NCBI RefSeq assembly: GCF_001905595.1 | Contig: NZ_LIXI01000001.1 | Location: 124,001-188,000 of the forward strand | DNA length: 64,000 nucleotides | Source: Streptomyces sp. CB00316 | Lineage (GTDB): Bacteria; Actinomycetota; Actinomycetes; Streptomycetales; Streptomycetaceae | Reading direction: 5' to 3' | Shown: one piece after another, positions 1 to 9,321 of the stretch | Layout of the letters: each line of letters begins with the position of its first letter | Position numbering within the stretch: the first letter of the stretch is position 1 | Translations under genes and position numbers: made by a program | Notes under the pieces: model-generated | What the model was told of the DNA's origin: nothing | Database searches by the model: none | The model's input: the letters and a program-made list of their open reading frames with translations, nothing else

Positions 1-43
1 CGGCGGCGTAGGGGGGCGGGCTCCGCGGGCGACTGTGGTGGCC

Positions 44-640
44 CTACAGGGCCTCGGCCACGACCGGCTTCCCGGAGAGCTTCACGCCCGCCGTCCGGAG
101 CTCCTCCAGGGCCTTCTCCGTGCTGGCCGGTGAGACCCCGGCGGTCAGGTCGAGCAGCACATGGGTGACGAAGCCCTCACGGGCCGCGTCCAGGGCGGTG
201 GCCCGTACGCAGTGGTCGGTGGCGATGCCCACCACGTCGACCTCGGTGACGGACCGCTCGCGCAGCCACTCGGCGAGACCGGTCCCGTTCTCGTCGGAGC
301 CCTCGAAACCGCTGTACGCGGCCGAGTGGGCGCCCTTGTCGAAGACGGTGTCGATGGCCCCGGAGGCGACGGCGGGCGCGAAGTTCGGGTGGAACCCGAC
401 GCCCTCGGTCCCGGCGACGCAGTGCACCGGCCAGGAGTCCACGAAGTCCGGCGTCTCGGAGAAGTGGCCACCGGGGTCCACATGGTGGTCCCGGGTGGCC
501 ACCACGTGCCGGTAGCCCGGCTGGGCCTCACCGATGAGATCGGTGATGGCGGCGGCGACATCGGCACCACCCGCCACCGCGAGGCTGCCGCCCTCGCAGA
601 AGTCGTTCTGAACGTCCACGACGATCAATGCGCGGTGCAT
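44..640 (-). CDS. pncA: Nicotinamidase (isochorismatase-like hydrolase)
   Basis: Hydrolyses nicotinamide to nicotinate in the cytoplasmic NAD salvage route. The 198-residue product starts with the family motif VDVQNDF, whose first Asp is the catalytic acid. It carries a metal-binding DHH segment (ATRDHHVDPGGHF), the Lys of FDKGAHS and the nucleophile Cys of ATDHCVRATA, so the Asp-Lys-Cys triad is complete. I chose the ATG at 640 rather than the longer frame because AAGGAC lies about 8 bases upstream and the protein begins like other family members. It lies downstream of pncB on the same strand, 193 bases away, so the two consecutive salvage enzymes may be co-transcribed. Confidence 0.93.
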   Translation of the reverse strand: MHRALIVVDVQNDFCEGGSLAVAGGADVAAAITDLIGEAQPGYRHVVATRDHHVDPGGHFSETPDFVDSWPVHCVAGTEGVGFHPNFAPAVASGAIDTVFDKGAHSAAYSGFEGSDENGTGLAEWLRERSVTEVDVVGIATDHCVRATALDAAREGFVTHVLLDLTAGVSPASTEKALEELRTAGVKLSGKPVVAEAL

Positions 641-833
641 GGCGGGTGTCCTTAGGTGGGGAGAGAGCGGAGATGTTCCAACGTTCACGGGGATGCCACC
701 GAGCGTAGAGACTAGGGCCTGACAATCAACCCCTACCCACTGGCGCCTATCCGCCCCGAGGGGCCGGCCACCCCGTCCAGCCCGGCCCGTCCGGCGCTCG
801 CGGGCGAAGCGGCCCAGTCGGGCGCCCCCGGCC

Positions 834-2168
834 TCACACGTACTCCGTGCCGATCACCGGCTCCCCCCGGGACAACTGCATCGCCGACATGGGCAGCCCG
901 GCCCGCGCCCCGACGTGCCGCTCCCGAGCCGCCTCCAGAGGCTCACGCGCGACCACCTCCCCACCCCGCACCAGCTCCACCAGCAGCTCCCGCCCCGCCA
1001 GCCCCTCCGGCACCGCCCCGGTCCCGATCACCTCGGCCTCGGCGACCCCGTCCTCGTCGACCCGGCGCGCCGCCCACTTGCGACCGCCCACCGACGACTT
1101 CGCCCCCATCGACTTCTTCGCCACCGGCACCAGCGGAGCATCGGCACCCGCATCCGCCGCCCCCGCCCGCGCCACCAGCTTGTAGACCATCGAGCACGTG
1201 GGGTGCCCGCTCCCGGTGACCAGCTGCGTGCCGACCCCGTACGCGTCCACCGGCGCGGCCGCCAGCGAGGCGATCGCGTACTCGTCCAGGTCCGAGGTCA
1301 CCACGATCTTCGTGCCGGTCGCCCCCACCTCGTCCAACTGCTGCCGCACCCGGTGCGCGACCAGCAGCAGGTCGCCCGAGTCGATCCGTACGGCCCCGAG
1401 CTCCGGCCCCGCGATCTCCACCGCCGCCCGCACCGCCTCGGTCACGTCGTACGTGTCGACCAGCAGCGTCGTCCCTCGCCCCAGCGAGTCCACCTGCGCC
1501 CGGAACGCGTCCCGCTCGGTGTCGTGCAGCAGGGTGAAGGCGTGCGCGCTGGTGCCCACGGTCGGGATCCCGTAGCGGAACCCGGCCGCCAGGTCGGAGG
1601 TGGCGTCGAACCCGCCGACGTACGCCGCGCGAGCCGAGGCCACCGCCGACAGCTCGTGCGTCCGCCGCGCCCCCATCTCGATCAGCCGGCGCCCCCCGGC
1701 CGCGGCCGACATGCGCGAGGCTGCGGCCGCGATCGCGGAGTCGTGGTTGAGGATGGAGAGGATCACCGTCTCCAGCAGCACGCACTCGGCGAAGGAACCC
1801 TCCACCCGCAGGATCGGCGAGCCCGGGAAGTACACCTCGCCCTCCGGGTAGCCCCAGATGTCGCCGCTGAAGCGGTATCCGGCCAGCCATTCGAGGGTCG
1901 GCTCGTCGACGATCTGCTGCTGGCGCAGGAAGCCGATCATCTCGTCGTCGAAGTGGAAGTTCTCCACCGCGTCCAGCACCCGCCCGGTGCCCGCGACGAC
2001 CCCGTACCGCCGCCCCTCGGGCAGTCGGCGGGTGAACGCCTCGAAGACCGAGTGCCGGCCGGCGGTGCCCGCCTTGAGGGCCGCCTGCACCATGGTCAGC
2101 TCGTACTGGTCGGTGAAGAGCGCGGTCGACGGAACGCCGACCCGTCGCCCGAGGTCCGCTGAGTTCAT
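834..2168 (-). CDS. pncB: Nicotinate phosphoribosyltransferase
   Basis: Converts nicotinate and PRPP to nicotinate mononucleotide, the step after nicotinamidase. The 444-residue product has the N-terminal [10 protein letters not shown] motif, the [12 protein letters not shown] segment and the central GTSAHAF segment, which is near the histidine expected to be phosphorylated in this family. Length is normal. The ATG is preceded by TAGCAT ending 7 bases upstream and has no convincing Shine-Dalgarno, so the mRNA is probably leaderless. It is divergent from clpS across about 80 bases that contain a small palindrome. pncA follows on the same strand. Confidence 0.94.
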   Translation of the reverse strand: MNSADLGRRVGVPSTALFTDQYELTMVQAALKAGTAGRHSVFEAFTRRLPEGRRYGVVAGTGRVLDAVENFHFDDEMIGFLRQQQIVDEPTLEWLAGYRFSGDIWGYPEGEVYFPGSPILRVEGSFAECVLLETVILSILNHDSAIAAAASRMSAAAGGRRLIEMGARRTHELSAVASARAAYVGGFDATSDLAAGFRYGIPTVGTSAHAFTLLHDTERDAFRAQVDSLGRGTTLLVDTYDVTEAVRAAVEIAGPELGAVRIDSGDLLLVAHRVRQQLDEVGATGTKIVVTSDLDEYAIASLAAAPVDAYGVGTQLVTGSGHPTCSMVYKLVARAGAADAGADAPLVPVAKKSMGAKSSVGGRKWAARRVDEDGVAEAEVIGTGAVPEGLAGRELLVELVRGGEVVAREPLEAARERHVGARAGLPMSAMQLSRGEPVIGTEYV

Positions 2169-2180
2169 GGCAGGGATGCT

Positions 2181-2214
2181 ACCCCCTATTCGTCAAACTG
2201 ACGAGATGTGGGGT
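2181..2214. promoter_or_regulatory. Palindrome between divergent pncB and clpS
   Basis: A 15-base element TCGTCAaacTGACGA (2190-2204) is nested inside ACCCC (2181) and GGGGT (ending 2214). It overlaps or abuts the predicted pncB -10 box. It could be an operator for a repressor of NAD salvage or of clpS, but no regulator family is identified from sequence alone. Confidence 0.35.
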
Positions 2215-2247
2215 CCGTTTGTGCGCCGGGGCCGCCCGGGTGGCAGC

Positions 2248-2565
2248 ATGGGACAGGTGAGCGTTGCTACCCCCGTAGAGATCGAACGTCCTGATTCGGC
2301 CGAGGAGACCTTCGCGGTCCCCGAGCCGGACGTCCCGTGGGTGACGCTCGTCCACAACGACCCGGTCAACCTCATGAGCTATGTGACCTATGTCTTCCAG
2401 GCCTACTTCGGCTACTCGAAGGACAAGGCCCACAAGCTCATGCTCGACGTGCACCAGAAGGGCCGCGCCGTCGTCTCCAGCGGGAGCCGCGAGGAGATGG
2501 AGCGCGACGTCCAGGCCATGCACGGTTACGGGCTGTGGGCCACCCTCACCCAGGACCGCAACTAG
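2248..2565 (+). CDS. clpS: ATP-dependent Clp protease adaptor ClpS
   Basis: ClpS binds the N-domain of a ClpA/ClpC unfoldase and delivers N-degron substrates. The product is about 105 residues. The ClpS core is clear: [21 protein letters not shown], then a [17 protein letters not shown] helix and [13 protein letters not shown]. The His-Asn-Asp-Pro segment and the conserved histidines around the substrate pocket are present. The start is uncertain. ATG 2248 is used, but GTG 2257, with CAGCAT ending 7 bases upstream, would give a leaderless message. The DUF2017 gene follows 51 bases downstream, the usual actinobacterial pairing. Confidence 0.93.
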   Translation: MGQVSVATPVEIERPDSAEETFAVPEPDVPWVTLVHNDPVNLMSYVTYVFQAYFGYSKDKAHKLMLDVHQKGRAVVSSGSREEMERDVQAMHGYGLWATLTQDRN

Positions 2566-2616
2566 GGCCTCATCCGCCCCGCCACCTGCCCCGTTCGACC
2601 CACCATCGGAGAATCC

Positions 2617-3228
2617 ATGGCCGGCCATTTCGAGGCCACCCCGGGCGGCGGCGCGGCCGTCGCGCTCGACGAGGTCGAGATCTCGATCCTGCGCTCCCTC
2701 GCCGTGCAGCTGCTCGAACTGATCGGCCCGGGCGACACGCCAGCCGACGGCGAGGACCCGCTCGCCGCGCTCTTCGCCGAAGGACCCAGCAAGCCGCCCT
2801 CGGACCCGGCCCTGGCCCGGCTCTTCCCCGACGCGTACGGGGGGCCCGACGGGTCCGCCCCCGAGGAGAGGTCCGAGGAGGAGCTGCGGGAGCTGGCCGC
2901 CGAGTTCCGCCGCTTCACCGAGAACGACCTGCGCTCCCGCAAGCGCGAGGACGCCCTCGCCGTCGTCCGGACGCTGGACGCGCTTCTGCCCGCCGGGGGC
3001 GGCGCGGCCGTGCTCACGCTCACCGCCGACGAGTGCCGCTCCTGGCTCGGCTCGCTCAATGACCTGCGCCTCACCATCGGCACCCGGCTGGACGTCTCCG
3101 ACGAGGACGAGGGCGAGGACGGTTCGCTCTACCGGCTCCCCGACAGCGACCCGCGCAAGCCGATGGTGATGGCTTATCTCTGGCTCGGGGCGCTCCAGGA
3201 AACGCTCGTCGAGACACTGATGCCGTAA
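2617..3228 (+). CDS. DUF2017 family protein
   Basis: A 203-residue acidic cytoplasmic protein of the DUF2017 family, which in actinobacteria sits directly behind clpS. Visible features are an N-terminal region VEISILRSLAVQLLELIG, an Asp/Glu-rich middle, the helical segment ENDLRSRKREDALAVVRTLDALLP and a C-terminal LRLTIGTRLDVSDEDE followed by MVMAYLWLGALQETLVETL. No enzymatic motif is apparent. The context suggests an accessory role in ClpS/Clp proteolysis, but this is only inference. Confidence 0.85.
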   Translation: MAGHFEATPGGGAAVALDEVEISILRSLAVQLLELIGPGDTPADGEDPLAALFAEGPSKPPSDPALARLFPDAYGGPDGSAPEERSEEELRELAAEFRRFTENDLRSRKREDALAVVRTLDALLPAGGGAAVLTLTADECRSWLGSLNDLRLTIGTRLDVSDEDEGEDGSLYRLPDSDPRKPMVMAYLWLGALQETLVETLMP

Positions 3229-3327
3229 TCGTCCCGCGCCTGCTCCCCGGGCCCGGTCACCCCGGGCCCATGACCACCCTCCTCCCCGGACCGCCCCGGC
3301 CACCCCCCCCACGGCCCCGGCGTCCAC

Positions 3328-3374
3328 CATGCGGCCCTCTCCGTACCACCCACCGGTACGCGGAGGGCCGCATG
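3328..3374. terminator. Hairpin terminator after clpS-DUF2017
   Basis: An inverted repeat of about 20 bases per arm (starting CATGCGGCCCTC and ending GAGGGCCGCATG) with two mismatches and a 7-base loop. It lies 100 bases after the DUF2017 stop and 14 bases before mec, so it probably ends the clpS transcript. Confidence 0.6.
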
Positions 3375-3388
3375 CCTATCCTGGCGCC

Positions 3389-3811
3389 ATGCTGACCATC
3401 ACCCAGGCGCTCCACGACCAGATCGTCGCCCACTCCCGCGCCGACCACCCCGACGAGGCGTGCGGCGTGGTGGCGGGCCCGGCCGGGACGGGGCGCCCCG
3501 AGCGCTTCATCCCGATGCTCAACGCAGCCCGCTCGCCCACGTTCTACGAGTTCGACTCCGGCGACCTCCTCAAGCTGTACCGCGAGATGGACGACCGCGA
3601 CGAGGAGCCCGTGGTCATCTACCACTCCCACACGGCGACCGAGGCCTACCCCTCCCGCACCGACGTGACGTACGCCAACGAGCCGGGCGCCCACTACGTG
3701 CTGGTCTCCACCGCGGACGCCGACGGCTCCGGCCCCTTCCAGTTCCGCTCGTACCGCATCGTGGACGGCGAGATCACCGAGGAGGACGTGCGGGTCGTCG
3801 AGGCGTACTGA
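3389..3811 (+). CDS. mec: Mec-type JAMM metalloprotease (CysO-cysteine peptidase)
   Basis: A zinc JAMM/MPN peptidase of 140 residues that in the actinobacterial CysO pathway releases cysteine from the CysO-Cys adduct. The JAMM signature is visible: a Glu in HPDEACGVVAG near residue 23, then HSHTATEAYPSRTD (HxH with downstream Ser and Asp). ATG 3389 has TATCCT ending 6 bases upstream and no Shine-Dalgarno, which predicts a leaderless mRNA. Its partner genes cysO and cysM lie 3.4 kb downstream, separated by a cobalamin-type riboswitch and an ABC transporter, so it is probably transcribed apart from them. Confidence 0.88.
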   Translation: MLTITQALHDQIVAHSRADHPDEACGVVAGPAGTGRPERFIPMLNAARSPTFYEFDSGDLLKLYREMDDRDEEPVVIYHSHTATEAYPSRTDVTYANEPGAHYVLVSTADADGSGPFQFRSYRIVDGEITEEDVRVVEAY

Positions 3812-3856
3812 GGCCCGCCGGCCCATCCGGGGGCCCGCGGAGCCGCCGCACGGGTC

Positions 3857-4012
3857 TGGCACACTGCACCCCAGACCCGACCACAGGGCAGCAGGAACCA
3901 GGAAGCCGGTGCGAATCCGGCACGGTCCCGCCACTGTGACCGGGCCTCCTCCCGTACGGATCACTCCGTACCGGAGGGCGGCCCGGAAGCCAGGAACTGG
4001 CCCGCTGCCTTC
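3857..4012 (+). ncRNA. Cobalamin riboswitch
   Basis: The region has the diagnostic AdoCbl riboswitch elements in order: AGCAGGAACCAGGAAGCCGGTGC, then GAATCCGGCACGGTCCC, the B12 box GCCACTGTGA at 3930, a variable GC-rich stem, and GGAAGCCAGGAACTGG at 3985. It ends about 45 bases before the ATG of the substrate-binding lipoprotein, so it is expected to turn off the downstream transporter operon when cobalamin is plentiful. Confidence 0.93.
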
Positions 4013-4057
4013 TCGCATCGACCAGGGGACGCGGAAATCCCCCGGAGAGGCCCCGCC

Positions 4058-5053
4058 ATGTCCCGGCGCACCCCCGCGCTCATAGCCGCCGCCGTGCTGC
4101 TCCCGCTCGCCCTCACCGCCTGCTCCACCCCGGAGGGCGACGAGCCCACCGGGAACAAGGCCGCGGCCAAGAGCGACGGCTTCCCGTACACCGTCACCAA
4201 CTGCGGTGTCACCACCACTTACCAGGCCCCGCCGAAGCGCGTGGTCACCATGAACCAGCACGTCACCGAGATCATGCTGGAACTGGGCCTGGCCAAGTCC
4301 CTCGTCGGCACCGCCTACCTCGACGACAAGGTCCTGCCGAAGTACGGGAAGGACTACGCGTCCGTCCCGGTCATCGCCAAGGAGTACCCCTCCTACGAGC
4401 AGGTCCTCGCCGCCGACCCCGACTTCGTCTACGGCGGCTACAGCAGCGCCTTCACCGCCGGCGACGGCCGCGGCCGCGAGGCGCTGAAGAAGTCCGGCAT
4501 CGAGACCCGGCTCAACACCGAGAGCTGCGCCAAGGCCGACACCCCGATGGAGACCCTCTACGAGGAGATCCGCGAGGTCGGCCGCACCTTCGGCGTCACC
4601 GACCGCGCCGAGGCCTGGATCAAGCAGGCCAAGGCCGACAACGCGGCCACCGCCGAGAAGCTGAAGGACCTGGAGCCGCTCCGCGTCTTCGTCTACGACA
4701 GCGGCGACAAGACCGCCTTCACCGCGGGCGGCAAGGGCATCGGCAACGAACTGATCAAGCGCGCCGGCGGCACCAACATCTTCGCCGACCTGGACAAGTC
4801 CTTCGGGGACGCCTCCTGGGAGAACGTCGTCGCCCGCAAACCCGAGGTGATCGTGATCTACGACTACGGCGCCACCACGCTCGCCCAGAAGAAGAAGCGC
4901 CTCCTCACCGACCCGGCCCTCGCCGACGTCCCAGCCGTCAAGAACAAGCGCTTCGCGGTCATGCCGCTCTCCGACGCGGTCCTCGGCGTCCGCGTCCCCG
5001 CCGCCGTCGAGAAGCTCGCGGCCCAGCTCCACCCGGCGGCCACCACCTCGTGA
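4058..5053 (+). CDS. Cobalamin-type ABC transporter substrate-binding lipoprotein
   Basis: A 331-residue extracytoplasmic binding lipoprotein. The signal peptide ends in a lipobox LTAC at residues 19-22. The mature part is a helical-backbone periplasmic-binding fold (BtuF/FhuD class) with RVVTMNQHVTEIMLELGL and EQVLAADPDFVYGG. SD GGAGAGG lies just upstream of ATG 4058. It is the first gene after a cobalamin riboswitch, which points to B12 or another corrinoid as ligand. Related proteins carry an automated label of putative F420-0 transporter; the riboswitch argues against that here. The stop overlaps the permease start by four bases (GTGA). Confidence 0.87.
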   Translation: MSRRTPALIAAAVLLPLALTACSTPEGDEPTGNKAAAKSDGFPYTVTNCGVTTTYQAPPKRVVTMNQHVTEIMLELGLAKSLVGTAYLDDKVLPKYGKDYASVPVIAKEYPSYEQVLAADPDFVYGGYSSAFTAGDGRGREALKKSGIETRLNTESCAKADTPMETLYEEIREVGRTFGVTDRAEAWIKQAKADNAATAEKLKDLEPLRVFVYDSGDKTAFTAGGKGIGNELIKRAGGTNIFADLDKSFGDASWENVVARKPEVIVIYDYGATTLAQKKKRLLTDPALADVPAVKNKRFAVMPLSDAVLGVRVPAAVEKLAAQLHPAATTS

Positions 5054-6090
5054 CCTGCCGCACCCCCGCACCGCGGCGGCTGCTGCGCCGCACCCTGGTC
5101 GTCGGCGTCCTCGCCGCCCTCCTCGCAGCCGCCGTGGTCGCCGCCCTCGCCCTCGGCTCCGTCCGCATCCCGCCCGGCCAGGTGATCGACGTCCTGACCG
5201 GCCGGGCGGACGCGAGCCCCTTCCGCACGATCGTCCTGGACGTCCGGCTGCCCCGGGTCCTGCTCGGCATCGTCGTCGGCGCCGGACTCGCCGTCATCGG
5301 CACCGTCCTCCAGGCCCTCGTACGCAACCAGCTCGCCGACCCGTTCCTCCTCGGCGTCTCCTCCGGCGCCTCCACCGGCGCGGTCCTGGTGATCGTCCTC
5401 GGCATCGGCGCCACCCTCGCGACCACCGTCACGATCCCCGCCGCCGCCTTCGCCGGCGCCCTGCTCTCGCTGCTGCTCGTCTACACCCTGGCGCGCGGCG
5501 GGGGAGGTCTCACCACCAACAGGCTCGTCCTCGCCGGGGTCGCCGTCTCCTACATCCTGTCCGCCTTCACCAGCCTGATCCTGGTCACCTCCGCCCGCGC
5601 CGACCACCTCCAGGAAGTCCTCTACTGGACCCTCGGCGGCCTCGGCGCGGCCCGCTGGGACATGCTCGCGCTCCCGACGATCACCCTGATCGCGGGCACC
5701 GCCGTACTCCTCACCCTGGCCCGCCCGCTCGACCTGCTCCTGGTGGGGGAGGAGGGCGCGACCGTGCTGGGCCTGGACACCGCCCGCTTCCGGGCCGCCG
5801 TCTTCGTCCTCGCCTCGCTGATGACCGGGGCGCTCGTCGCGTACAGCGGGGCGATCGGCTTCGTCGGCCTGATGGTCCCGCACATGGCCCGGATGGCGGT
5901 CGGCGCCTCGCACCGCGCGCTGCTCCCGGTGGTCGCGCTCGGCGGGGCGGTGTTCCTGGTCCTCGCCGACCTGGCCGCCCGGACGCTGGCGGCCCCGCAG
6001 GACATTCCGGTCGGCGTGCTCACGGCCCTGACGGGCGGCCCGTTCTTCCTGTGGATGCTGCGCCGCCGCCCCGAGGGAGCGCCCGCATGA
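5050..6090 (+). CDS. FecCD/BtuC-family ABC transporter permease
   Basis: A 346-residue integral membrane permease of the FecCD/BtuC family, with about ten hydrophobic segments. The family signature LPRVLLGIVVGAGLAVIGTVLQ lies near residues 75-96, followed by RNQLADPFLLGVSSGAS. The ABC-contacting loop GAIGFVGLMVPHMARM lies near residue 265. The GTG start overlaps the stop of the binding-protein gene, implying translational coupling. It is the membrane pore of the riboswitch-controlled corrinoid importer. Confidence 0.92.
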   Translation: MTCRTPAPRRLLRRTLVVGVLAALLAAAVVAALALGSVRIPPGQVIDVLTGRADASPFRTIVLDVRLPRVLLGIVVGAGLAVIGTVLQALVRNQLADPFLLGVSSGASTGAVLVIVLGIGATLATTVTIPAAAFAGALLSLLLVYTLARGGGGLTTNRLVLAGVAVSYILSAFTSLILVTSARADHLQEVLYWTLGGLGAARWDMLALPTITLIAGTAVLLTLARPLDLLLVGEEGATVLGLDTARFRAAVFVLASLMTGALVAYSGAIGFVGLMVPHMARMAVGASHRALLPVVALGGAVFLVLADLAARTLAAPQDIPVGVLTALTGGPFFLWMLRRRPEGAPA

Positions 6091-6121
6091 CGACCGTACG
6101 TACTCCCGAGGGAGCCCGCCC

Positions 6122-6919
6122 GTGACCACCCTGCGCACCGAGGCACTCTCGTACGGCACCGGCGAAGGCCGCCACCTCGTGGACGCCGTCGACCTCACCG
6201 CCGCCGACGGCGAGACGGTCGGCCTGGTCGGACCCAACGGCAGTGGCAAGACCACCCTCCTGCGCTGCGTCTACGGCACCCTGCGCCCCACCCACGGCCG
6301 CGTCCTCCTCGACGGCTCCGACCTCGCCACCCTCCCCGTGAAGGCCAGGGCCCAGCGCATCGCCACCGTCCCGCAGGACGGCCACGCCGGTTTCGAGCTG
6401 ACCGTCGGCCAGGTCGTCGCGATGGGCCGCGCCCCGCACAAACGGTTCTGGGAGGCCGACACCGCCGCCGACACCGCCCTCGTCACCCAGGCCCTCGACC
6501 GGGTCGGGATCGCCGCACTCGAACCCCGTACGTTCGCCTCCCTCTCCGGCGGCGAACGCCAACGCGCCCTGGTCGCCCGCGCCCTGGTCCAGCAGCCCGC
6601 GCTCGTCGTCCTGGACGAGCCGACCAACCACCTGGACATCCGCTACCAGCTGGAGATCCTCTCCCTGGTCCGCGACCTGGGCACCACCAACCTGCTGGCC
6701 CTGCACGACCTCAACCTCGCCGCCTACTACTGCGACCGCCTGTACGTCCTCAAGGACGGCCGCGTCGTCGCCTCCGGCACCCCGGAGGAGGTCCTCACGG
6801 CGGAACTGCTCGGCGACGTCTACGGCGTCGCAGCCGAGGTCAGCACCCACCCGCAGACGGGCGCCCCGACGGTCGTCTACCTCCCGGAAGGTCCCGGCCG
6901 CACCGTGCTGTCCACATAG
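6122..6919 (+). CDS. ABC transporter ATP-binding protein (BtuD/FepC type)
   Basis: A 265-residue ATPase that energises the upstream permease. Walker A GPNGSGKTT (near 39-47), a Q-loop at TVPQDG, signature LSGGERQ (near 142), Walker B LVVLDEPTNHLD and a switch His in ALHDLNLA are all intact. GTG 6122 follows the permease stop by 31 bases with SD GAGGGAG. The gap holds a minute out-of-frame ATG that I do not call. It is the last gene of the riboswitch operon; the next promoter belongs to the cysteine leader peptide. Confidence 0.93.
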   Translation: MTTLRTEALSYGTGEGRHLVDAVDLTAADGETVGLVGPNGSGKTTLLRCVYGTLRPTHGRVLLDGSDLATLPVKARAQRIATVPQDGHAGFELTVGQVVAMGRAPHKRFWEADTAADTALVTQALDRVGIAALEPRTFASLSGGERQRALVARALVQQPALVVLDEPTNHLDIRYQLEILSLVRDLGTTNLLALHDLNLAAYYCDRLYVLKDGRVVASGTPEEVLTAELLGDVYGVAAEVSTHPQTGAPTVVYLPEGPGRTVLST

Positions 6920-6988
6920 CGGTCGCTCACTATCCACCATGTGGGATCACACTCGGGTTTCCGGACCGGGAATCGATACGATGCCCGC

Positions 6989-7105
6989 ATGGTTCCCCAT
7001 GACGTGAGCAACAGGACGCCGGGCACGCTGCTCGTCGCGCGGCTGCACGTCGACCTGTGCAGGCTCAAGAGCGCGATCTGTCCCCCGCCCGCAGCCTGCC
7101 CGTGA
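6989..7105 (+). CDS. Cysteine-containing leader peptide (putative attenuator) upstream of cysO
   Basis: A 38-codon ORF beginning MVPHDVSNRTPGTLLVARLHVDLCR and continuing LKSAICPPPAACP. It carries the actinobacterial leader signature of an Arg/His/Val-Asp-Leu-Cys-Arg core followed by more Cys codons (codons 24, 31 and 37). TACGAT ends 6 bases before the ATG, so the message is probably leaderless with its 5' end at the start codon. It lies 115 bases ahead of cysO. By analogy with Cys-rich upstream ORFs of mycobacteria, ribosome stalling at Cys codons could report cysteine supply; this is inference. A small hairpin (CCCCC 7151 / GGGGG 7161) lies between it and cysO. Confidence 0.75.
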   Translation: MVPHDVSNRTPGTLLVARLHVDLCRLKSAICPPPAACP

Positions 7106-7220
7106 GCCGCACGGCCTGAGTCACGGCCCGCGCGCCACCCACCTGCTCCACCCCCCTGCGCGGGGGAAGAAACGCGCGCCCCACGCCACCACCTCCCCGC
7201 TTTCGACAGGAGCCCACGCC

Positions 7221-8458
<1,238 letters not shown>

Positions 8459-8465
8459 GCCCCAG

Positions 8466-8517
8466 TTCCAGCCCGTCCGGCGTTCGAAAACGTCTTTCCA
8501 GCCCTTCCGGCGCTTGA
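8466..8517 (+). repeat. Tandem short interspersed repeat (CCAGCCCGTCCGGCG type)
   Basis: Two imperfect 22-base copies, TTCCAGCCCGTCCGGCGTTCGA at 8466 and TTCCAGCCCTTCCGGCGCTTGA at 8496, follow cysM. A related sequence, CCCGTCCGGCGCTCG, occurs near 786 between pncA and pncB. This looks like the small intergenic repeat scattered through Streptomyces genomes (from memory). Confidence 0.5.
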
Positions 8518-8528
8518 GGAGCGGGGCC

Positions 8529-8543
8529 CGGGGCAGCGCCCCG
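8529..8543 (+). terminator. Hairpin after cysM
   Basis: CGGGGC-AGC-GCCCCG, 70 bases past the cysM stop and just before the convergent PemK-like gene. A plausible weak terminator with no U-tract. Confidence 0.4.
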
Positions 8544-8559
8544 AAACCCGGCCCCGCCC

Positions 8560-9072
8560 TCACCCCGCCCCCAGCCCCCGCACCCGCTCCCACAGCTCCA
8601 CGTCCACGGCCCCCACCCGCCGCCGGAACCCGCCCAGCGCCACCTCCCGCAGCTCATCCGTCTCCAGGAAGCTCTGCCGCCCCCGCTGATCCCCCACCGT
8701 CCCCGCGGGCAGCGCGATCACCCCGGGCCGCTCCTCGTGATGCTTGCTGGTGATCTTGGCGACGAGCGCCGTGCGGCCCCGGCCCCGCCCCCGTACGGAG
8801 AGGACCAGGCACGGCCGGTCCTTGGACCCGGGCCCGTCCTCGTACGGCACATCGGCCCACCACACCTCGCCGGCCCGCGGCGTGCGGCCGTCCCCGCGCC
8901 CCGTCGGACCCGAAGGGCCGGACGGCCGCGACGGCGGCCGGGTCGATCCCGCCGGCTGCCGCGGCCGCCGCGACCGGGGCCCCCGGTCCGAGCGCCCCCG
9001 CCCGTCCACCACCGCGGCGACGAGGGCCAGCAGAACCACGGCGACCAGCGCCACCCACCAGAACGTGTTCAT
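8560..9072 (-). CDS. Membrane-anchored PemK/MazF-family protein
   Basis: A 170-residue protein with one N-terminal membrane helix (FWWVALVAVVLLALVAAVV, residues 4-22), a basic Pro/Ser/Arg-rich linker to about residue 75 and a C-terminal PemK/MazF-like domain starting at GEVWWADVPYEDGPGSKDRPCLVL. Typical family features are the GEVWWAD and DRPCLVL strands and TALVAKITSK. ATG 9072 has TACGGT ending 6 bases upstream, so it is probably leaderless. No antitoxin gene is adjacent, and a cytosolic RNase toxin would not normally carry a membrane anchor, so classical toxin activity is doubtful. Confidence 0.8.
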   Translation of the reverse strand: MNTFWWVALVAVVLLALVAAVVDGRGRSDRGPRSRRPRQPAGSTRPPSRPSGPSGPTGRGDGRTPRAGEVWWADVPYEDGPGSKDRPCLVLSVRGRGRGRTALVAKITSKHHEERPGVIALPAGTVGDQRGRQSFLETDELREVALGGFRRRVGAVDVELWERVRGLGAG

Positions 9073-9321
9073 CCCCCGACCGTACCGGCGGCCGACGGGC
9101 ACCCCTCCCGCGACCGGACGCCACGCCCGGACGCCACCGTGGGCGCACTTCCATCGAACCGGTGACAGAGCAGGTGAGTTCCCCCACAACGGCAGGCGGC
9201 AGAGGAGCGACGCGGAGTTCTGCGCCTTACGCTCGACAAACCGCAAAACGTTCCGGCAGGAATTGCACGACCCCTTCCGCACGAACCCTCCCCGTTCCCA
9301 CGTCTCGGAGGTTCACGCTCC

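Noticed and set aside
3257..5071. Minus-strand frame of 604 codons covering mec and the binding-protein gene
   Set aside because: It is antisense to well-supported genes, has repetitive Gly/Ala/Val composition and no homology pattern; a GC-rich shadow.
8560..9072. PemK-like gene as a type II toxin-antitoxin pair
   Set aside because: No small antitoxin ORF lies adjacent on either side, and the protein has a membrane anchor.
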